12,355 nt of DNA, from NCBI GenBank assembly GCA_031290755.1, contig JAITMY010000132.1:1-12355 (forward strand), given 5' to 3'. The notes under the pieces are model-generated. The model did no database searches. It was given only the letters and a program-made list of their open reading frames with translations, and was not told the origin of the DNA. The first letter of the stretch is position 1, and each line of letters opens with the position of its first letter. Position numbers and translations under genes: made by a program. The DNA is from Prevotellaceae bacterium (GTDB taxonomy: Bacteria > Bacteroidota > Bacteroidia > Bacteroidales > UBA932). Positions 6,719 to 12,355 of this stretch are shown piece after piece.

Positions 6719-9700
6719 ATGAAAGAAGAACATGTGCTGGACAGCATTGCCATTATCGGCATGGATTGCAGGCTTCCCGATGCCTCGAACGTGGCCGAGC
6801 TTTGGCGCAACCTGAAAGACGAAAGGGAGTGCCTCACCGAGTTCTCCAAGGAGGAGCTGCTGGAGGCCGGCGAAACGCTGAAGGACATCAGCGACCCGCA
6901 CTACGTGGCACGCCGCGGCATTGTGAGCGGCGTGGATAAGTTCGACGCTACCTTTTTTGGCTTCACGCCGCGCGAGGCCGAGCTGCTCGACCCCCAGCAC
7001 CGCCTGTTTCTTGAGTGCTGCTGGCACTCCCTTGAGGACGCCGGCTACGCCGTGCGCGCCCCCCAGCTGCGCGTGGGCGTGTTTGGCGGCGCGGGCACCG
7101 CGTGGTACCTCAACGATGTGTATAACAACCCCAGCGTAAAAAAGTACGCCGACCCCACCTCCATCGTAACCGGCTCCGACCGCGACTACCTCACCACCCG
7201 CGTGAGCTATAAGCTCAACCTCAACGGGCCAAGCCTCGACGTGCAGTCGGCCTGCTCCACCGCTATGGCCTCCATTGTGCTGGGCGTGCAAAGCCTGCTG
7301 CACTACGCCGCCGACCTGATTTTGGCCGGCGGCGTGAGCGTGCAGTACCCCGAAAAGAAAGGCTACGTCTATGTGCCGGGGGCTTTGGAGTCGTCCGACG
7401 GATCCTGCCGCCCGTTCGACAAAAAGGCCAGCGGCACGGCCTTTAGCCGCGGCTGCGGCGTGGTGCTGCTCAAAAGGCTGGAGGATGCCCTGCGCGACCA
7501 CGACCAGATATACGCCGTGATTCGCGCCGGCGCCGTCAACAACGATGGCAACAAAAAGGTGGGCTTCACCGCCCCCAGCATCGAGGGGCAAAAAGAGGTG
7601 ATTTGGGAGGCGCTGGAGCGCGCGGGCGTGTCGGCAGAGCAAATCACTATGGTGGAGGCGCACGGCACGGCCACGCCCGTGGGCGACCCCATTGAGGTTG
7701 CCTCGCTCACCGAGTCGTTTCGCCACTACACCTCACGCAAGCAGTACTGCGCCTTGGGTTCGGTGAAGTCCAACATTGGCCACACCGATGCCGCCTCGGG
7801 CGCCGCCGCGGTAATTAAAACCGCGCTGGCGCTGAAGTATGGGCAAATTCCCGCCTCCATCAACTACTCCGAGCCTAACCCGAAAATTGATTTTCCCGCC
7901 ACGCCCTTCTTCGTAAACACGAAGCTGCGCGAGTGGACAACCGAGGGCAGCCAGCCGCGCTTGGCCTTAGTCAACTCCTTTGGCGTGGGCGGCACCAACG
8001 CCTGCGTGATTATGGAGGAGCCACCGGCGGCGGCGCCAAAAGCGGCAGCCCCCAAGCACCCCTACCGCCTCCTTGCCTTGTCGAACATGCAAAAGGACGC
8101 GCTGGGCGAGCACCTCGGGGCGCTCAAAACCTTCCTGACCGACCACCCCGAGGCCAACGTGAGCGACGTGGCCTACACCTCGCTGGTGGGGCGCAGGCAC
8201 TTTAAGCACCGCGCCTTCGTAGCCTTCAAGGACAGGGACGAGCTGCTGGCACGCCTCGGCAGCGCGGGCGGCGTTAAAAAGGGCGCCGAAAAAGCCGCCG
8301 ACCGTCCGCTCACCTTTATGTTCCCCGGGCAGGGCAACCAGCACGTTGGCATGGGGCAGGGCTTGTACGGCAGCTACCCCGTTTTTCGGGCGGCGGTGGA
8401 CGAATGCGCCGCGCTGCTTTTGCCCGAAGTAGGGCGCGATATTCGCGAAGTCCTCTACCCCAAAGGCAGCGCCGAGGAAGCGCAGCAGCTCATCAACCAG
8501 ACATTCATCACGCAGCCCGCGCTCTTCACCATCAGCTACGCGCAGGCCTGCCTGCTGCGCTCGTGGGGCTTGCAGCCGGACTACCTGATGGGGCATAGCG
8601 TTGGGGAGTACGTGGCCGCGGCGCTGGCGGGCATTTTTTCGCTACAAGACGCCCTCAAAGCGGTGGCCTACCGCGCCAAGCTGGTGCAGGCGCTGCCCGG
8701 CGGCGCCATGTGCGCCGTGCTGCTGCCCGAGGCAGAGCTTGCGCCGCTGCTCACGCCCGCGCTGGCAATCGGCGTGGTCAACTACCCGGGGCTGTGCGTG
8801 GCCTCCGGGCCTTACGGCGAGGTAGAGGCGCTGGAGGCGCTGCTCTCGCAAAAAAAGATATTCAACAAGCGCATACCCACCTCGCACGCCTTCCACTCGG
8901 CCATGATGGAGCCAATGCTGGAGCAGCTCCGAGCAATGCTCAGCGGCGTGAAGCTGAGCGCCCCGCAAATACCTATTATCTCCACCGCCACCGGTGCGCT
9001 GCTCACCAACGCCGAGGCCACCTCGCCCGATTACTGGGTGCAGCACGTGCGCAAAACGGTGCGCTTTTCCGACGCCGTGGTCGCTGCCAAGGCCATTGCC
9101 CCTATGGTGTTTGTGGAGGCAGGCCCCGGCCAGTCGCTGGAGTCGGCGGTGAAGCGCCACCTTGAGGCCGACACCGAGCACACCGTGGTGGGCACCATGC
9201 GCACGCCCACCATCACCGAGAGCGACGAGGAGTATCTCACCACCGCCGTGGGCAACCTGTGGGCCGCCGGCGTGAGCGTCAACCTTGAGCAGTACTTTGA
9301 GGGCGAGGACAACCGGCGCACGCACTTCCCGCTATACCCCTACAGCCGCAAGACCTACATCGTAAAGCGCACCACCGCCGCGGCCAAAGTGGAGGAGGAC
9401 GACGACGTGAAGAACCCTGACCTCAGCCGCTGGACCTACACCCCCTCGTGGAAAAAAACGGCCAAGGCCAGCATCCTGCTGAAAGAGGACCTGCGGGAGG
9501 CCGAGAAAAAAGAGGCGGCACCTGCCGCCGGCACGTGGCTGATTTTTGATGATGGCTGCGGCATTGGGCAGGCGCTCAAAGCGCTGCTGAAGCAGCGGGG
9601 CGAACCCTTTGCCCTCGTCAGCAAGGGGGATGCCTACCGCAAAAACAGCGCCGAAGAGTTTACCGTAAGCGTGTCGAGCAAAGAGGACTACGAGCGCTTG

Positions 9701-12250
9701 CTCACCGACTTGCTTGCCGAGGGCAAAACCCCCAACCGCGTGGTGCACCTGTGGAGCGTAGAAAAAAAGCCCACGCCCCCCACCCTCGCTACCTGCGGCG
9801 AGGCCGAAGAGCTGGCCTACTACAGCCCGCTCTACACCGAGCAGGCCTTCATCAGCCACAACGCCATTGCCAACCTCAACCTGCTGTTCGTGGCCAACGG
9901 CGCCCTCAGCGTGGCCGGAGAGCCGCTGCTTAGCCCGCAGAAAACGCTGGCCGCCGGCCCCGCAAGGTGCATCTACAGCGAAATGAAGCAGATTTTTGGC
10001 AAGCTGGTGGACGTGGACAGCGCGGCGCTTGCAGCCCCCGCCCTCGCTGCCCAGCTATTGGCCGACGAGGTGCAGCTGCGCAGCAACGACACCGTGGTGG
10101 CCCTCCGCAACGGCGCCCGCTGGACGGAGTGCTTTAACCAAACGCCCCTCTACGAGCCGGCCACCGCCGCGCCTACCTTTGGCAACGGCGAGCCGCTCTT
10201 CAGGCCCGGCGGCGCCTACCTCATCACCGGCGGCACCGGCGGGCTGGGGCTGGAGTTTGCCAAGCACATCGCGCAGCGGCAGCCAGCGTCCACCATCATC
10301 CTCACCTACCGCACGCCCCTGCCGCCAAAGAGCGAGTGGGAGCAGTACGCAAAGGAGCATCCGGCGGACATCACCACCGAAAAAATTGGCTACCTGCGCC
10401 GCATGGAGGCCGCCGGTACCACCGTGCACCTCTTCAAGGCCGAGGCCAACGACTACGCGCAAATGAAGGCGCTGAAAGAGTTTGCCGACAAGGAGTGTGG
10501 CGGCGTAAACGGCGTTATCCACTCTGCCGGTGCAGCAGGTGGCGGCATCATTGCCCTCAAAACAAAGCAGATGTCAGACGACGTGCTGAAGGCCAAAACG
10601 CGCGGCACCCTCATCATAGACGAGCTGTTTGGCATCGACAAGCTGGATTTTGTGGTGTACTTCTCCTCCGTTTCCTCCGTGTGGGGCGAGTCCAGCCGCG
10701 TGGACTACACCGGCGCCAACAGCTTCCTCGACAGCTACGCCGCCTACCGCAACCAGCTGAAGCCCGGCAGCGCCTACGCCATCAACTGGGACTCGTGGAG
10801 CAAGGTGGGCATGGCTGCCCGCTGGGAAGAAACGCAGGCGCTCACCAGAAAAAAACTCTACCTGAACGAAAACTCCTACCGTAGCGGCATCTACCCCGTG
10901 AGCGCCACCGAAGCCGAGGAAGTTTATCAGGTGGGCTTCGACGCCAACACCGACTGGGTGTATAAAGAGCACCTGCTCGGCGGCAGGCAAACCATTGTGG
11001 GCACCTCCATCATCAACTTCTTTGCGCAGTACGCCAAGGCCAAGTTTGCGGGCAAGCCCTTTGCCATCACCGACCTCTACTTCCTGAAGCCGCTCACCAT
11101 CCAAAACGGCGAGCACCCCAACCTGCGCATTTACGCCAACCCCGAGCACGGCAAGGTGCGCCTCAGCCTGTCGGTGCTGGACGTTACCAAAAACTCCGAC
11201 AAGTGGGATGCCGTGGCCACCGCCTACGTAGCCCTCGACGACAGCCCTGCCCAGCCCCCGATTGACCTCGGCAAGGCCATTGCCGACCTCGGCGGAGAAA
11301 CCAGCACCCAGCAAATGTTTGCCTCCGTGCAAGTGAACGAGGTAATCGTGCTGAGCTACAGCGACCGCTGGCTCAACATAAAGAAGAGCCACAGAAACGG
11401 CGCCCGCTTCATTGTGGAGCAAGCGCTGAACAGCGAGTTTGCGGCAGACACGCAGCACTTTTTGGTGCACCCCTCCCTGCTCGACGCCCTCATCGCCAAC
11501 CTGTTTAGGGACTATACGTCAGACCCCTTCCTGCCGTTCAACTACAAGAAAATACTGGTGCACGCCCCCTTCACCTCCAGCGTTGTGGCGCTGGTGGACG
11601 TGGTGGAGGAACCCTACGCCGGCGGCAGCAACTCGGCAACCTTTAGTTTCCGCCTGTTCAGCGACAAGGGCGAGTGCATTTTTGAGGCAGAAAAATACTC
11701 GCTGGTGAGCATTGCCAATAGCAAAGTGGCCGAGGCCGACAAGGGCGAGGCGCCCATCGCAAAGCCCGATGAAAGCTACATTCTGCCGGAGGAAGGCGTG
11801 AAAATCTTTGAGCGCATACTGCACTACAACAACGACACCAACGTCCTCGTTACCCCCTACAGCTTCTTCAAAAACCTGAGGGATATAGCGAAAAACGAAG
11901 CCAAGGATGAGGCGCAGGACGACAACGCCACCACCTACGAGCGCCCCGACCTCTCCACCGAATACGTAGCGCCCACCAACGAAATAGAGGAAACCATTGC
12001 GAAAATTTGGGGGCAGGTGCTGGGCATAGGGCAGATTGGCATCAACGACAGCTTCAACGAGCTGGGCGGAAACTCCCTGCTGGTGGTGCAGGCCGTATCC
12101 AACATCTCCGCCGCCTTCAACATCCAGCTGCCCATAGACATCTTCAAGGGCGCCGTAACCGTCAAATCCCTCTCTGACCACGTGATGGGACTCCTCGTGC
12201 AGGACATTGACGACGCCGAGCTGAGCAAGCTGCTAAAGGAAATTGAGTAG
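6719..12250 (+). CDS. Modular type I polyketide synthase, KS-AT-KR-DH-carrier
   Basis: This 1,843-residue megasynthase should extend an acyl or peptidyl chain by two carbons, then reduce and dehydrate it. KS (6-435) has C179 (SACSTAM), H315 (EAHGTATP) and H355 (KSNIGHTDA); its GYVYVPGALESSDGSCRPFD stretch (215-234) resembles KSs of hybrid NRPS-PKS modules. AT (532-815) has FPGQGNQ, S627 in GHSVGEY and H726 in HAFHS, the malonyl-CoA signature. A structural KR half (about 935-1140) precedes catalytic KR (1164-1375) with GGTGGLG (1171-1177), S1317, Y1330 and N1334. Next comes a double-hotdog DH (about 1405-1668) with H1418 in HLLGG and D1589 in HPSLLDA; the usual Pro of the first motif is Val1427. 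The carrier domain (about 1752-1825) has S1786 in LGGNSL for phosphopantetheine. DH after KR is not the usual modular order. There is no loading, enoylreductase or release domain. The start at 6719 sits five residues before the KS fold. A subunit gene follows 30 bases later. Confidence 0.95.
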   Translation: MKEEHVLDSIAIIGMDCRLPDASNVAELWRNLKDERECLTEFSKEELLEAGETLKDISDPHYVARRGIVSGVDKFDATFFGFTPREAELLDPQHRLFLECCWHSLEDAGYAVRAPQLRVGVFGGAGTAWYLNDVYNNPSVKKYADPTSIVTGSDRDYLTTRVSYKLNLNGPSLDVQSACSTAMASIVLGVQSLLHYAADLILAGGVSVQYPEKKGYVYVPGALESSDGSCRPFDKKASGTAFSRGCGVVLLKRLEDALRDHDQIYAVIRAGAVNNDGNKKVGFTAPSIEGQKEVIWEALERAGVSAEQITMVEAHGTATPVGDPIEVASLTESFRHYTSRKQYCALGSVKSNIGHTDAASGAAAVIKTALALKYGQIPASINYSEPNPKIDFPATPFFVNTKLREWTTEGSQPRLALVNSFGVGGTNACVIMEEPPAAAPKAAAPKHPYRLLALSNMQKDALGEHLGALKTFLTDHPEANVSDVAYTSLVGRRHFKHRAFVAFKDRDELLARLGSAGGVKKGAEKAADRPLTFMFPGQGNQHVGMGQGLYGSYPVFRAAVDECAALLLPEVGRDIREVLYPKGSAEEAQQLINQTFITQPALFTISYAQACLLRSWGLQPDYLMGHSVGEYVAAALAGIFSLQDALKAVAYRAKLVQALPGGAMCAVLLPEAELAPLLTPALAIGVVNYPGLCVASGPYGEVEALEALLSQKKIFNKRIPTSHAFHSAMMEPMLEQLRAMLSGVKLSAPQIPIISTATGALLTNAEATSPDYWVQHVRKTVRFSDAVVAAKAIAPMVFVEAGPGQSLESAVKRHLEADTEHTVVGTMRTPTITESDEEYLTTAVGNLWAAGVSVNLEQYFEGEDNRRTHFPLYPYSRKTYIVKRTTAAAKVEEDDDVKNPDLSRWTYTPSWKKTAKASILLKEDLREAEKKEAAPAAGTWLIFDDGCGIGQALKALLKQRGEPFALVSKGDAYRKNSAEEFTVSVSSKEDYERLLTDLLAEGKTPNRVVHLWSVEKKPTPPTLATCGEAEELAYYSPLYTEQAFISHNAIANLNLLFVANGALSVAGEPLLSPQKTLAAGPARCIYSEMKQIFGKLVDVDSAALAAPALAAQLLADEVQLRSNDTVVALRNGARWTECFNQTPLYEPATAAPTFGNGEPLFRPGGAYLITGGTGGLGLEFAKHIAQRQPASTIILTYRTPLPPKSEWEQYAKEHPADITTEKIGYLRRMEAAGTTVHLFKAEANDYAQMKALKEFADKECGGVNGVIHSAGAAGGGIIALKTKQMSDDVLKAKTRGTLIIDELFGIDKLDFVVYFSSVSSVWGESSRVDYTGANSFLDSYAAYRNQLKPGSAYAINWDSWSKVGMAARWEETQALTRKKLYLNENSYRSGIYPVSATEAEEVYQVGFDANTDWVYKEHLLGGRQTIVGTSIINFFAQYAKAKFAGKPFAITDLYFLKPLTIQNGEHPNLRIYANPEHGKVRLSLSVLDVTKNSDKWDAVATAYVALDDSPAQPPIDLGKAIADLGGETSTQQMFASVQVNEVIVLSYSDRWLNIKKSHRNGARFIVEQALNSEFAADTQHFLVHPSLLDALIANLFRDYTSDPFLPFNYKKILVHAPFTSSVVALVDVVEEPYAGGSNSATFSFRLFSDKGECIFEAEKYSLVSIANSKVAEADKGEAPIAKPDESYILPEEGVKIFERILHYNNDTNVLVTPYSFFKNLRDIAKNEAKDEAQDDNATTYERPDLSTEYVAPTNEIEETIAKIWGQVLGIGQIGINDSFNELGGNSLLVVQAVSNISAAFNIQLPIDIFKGAVTVKSLSDHVMGLLVQDIDDAELSKLLKEIE

Positions 12251-12280
12251 GGAAAACAATTCAACAACCCAACAATAGCG

Positions 12281-12355
12281 ATGACCACCGACCAACTCGA
12301 CAAGCTGAAAAACCTCTCCCTTGAGCAAAAGCAAAAGCTGCTGGCAAAGCTCAAG
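12281..12355 (+). CDS. Start of the next assembly-line subunit (NRPS or PKS), cut by the right edge
   Basis: The frame opens at ATG 12281, 30 bases after the polyketide synthase stop and on the same strand, and stays open for all 25 codons to the edge. The peptide is short, helical and basic (DKLKNLSLEQKQKLLAKLK) and carries an LSxEQxxxLLxxL pattern that I recognise from the N-termini of NRPS and PKS subunits. It could pair with the acidic C-terminal helix of the upstream protein. Domain content is not visible, so NRPS versus PKS is open. I see no promoter in the gap, so it should share the upstream transcript. Confidence 0.7.
   Translation, partial: MTTDQLDKLKNLSLEQKQKLLAKLK

Noticed and set aside
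6671..7726. Long minus-strand frame (351 codons) across the start of the synthase
   Set aside because: It lies opposite the KS domain, has a His/Ala/Gly/Val-rich composition typical of antisense frames in GC-rich genes, and shows no recognisable domain.

Overview
The window looks like a chromosomal stretch from a Bacteroidota member, most likely of the order Bacteroidales. The evidence is four intergenic matches to the Bacteroidota sigma factor -7 element TAnnTTTG (three exact, one with a single mismatch), little sign of functional Shine-Dalgarno spacing, AT-rich intergenic DNA between GC-rich genes, and several protein types common in this group: a NupG-type permease that reads like Bacteroides homologues, a secreted SPOR protein and a BspA-like leucine-rich repeat protein. 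Genus cannot be fixed from the sequence.

Left part (1-2378, minus strand): a secreted SPOR-domain protein with two related beta-rich domains is followed after 42 bases by a NupG-type nucleoside:proton symporter that runs off the left edge. These two probably share a transcript. Middle (2379-4488, plus strand): a divergent AT-rich promoter region leads into a secreted BspA-like protein built mostly of 23-residue leucine-rich repeats. It converges, with only 3 bases between stop codons, on a minus-strand pair (4492-6477): a HAD phosphatase of the YihX-like type and an organophosphate:phosphate antiporter of the GlpT/UhpT/UhpC type. The phosphatase is upstream and the pair probably forms a small operon for phosphorylated metabolites.

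Right part (6478-12355, plus strand): a second divergent promoter region, with a clear Bacteroidota promoter and a short leader carrying a stem-loop and a run of eight G, drives a 1,843-residue modular type I polyketide synthase. Its domains read KS-AT-(structural KR)-KR-DH-carrier, so the dehydratase follows the ketoreductase instead of preceding it. Catalytic residues of KS, AT, KR and carrier are intact, and DH keeps its His/Asp pair. There is no loading module and no release domain. Thirty bases later a second protein begins with a short basic helical stretch typical of the start of an assembly-line NRPS or PKS subunit, and the window ends there. The most interesting content is therefore the first gene, or an early gene, of what is probably an NRPS-PKS or multi-subunit PKS cluster in a Bacteroidota genome, with an unusual domain order. 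No RNA gene, insertion sequence, CRISPR array or phage gene was seen.
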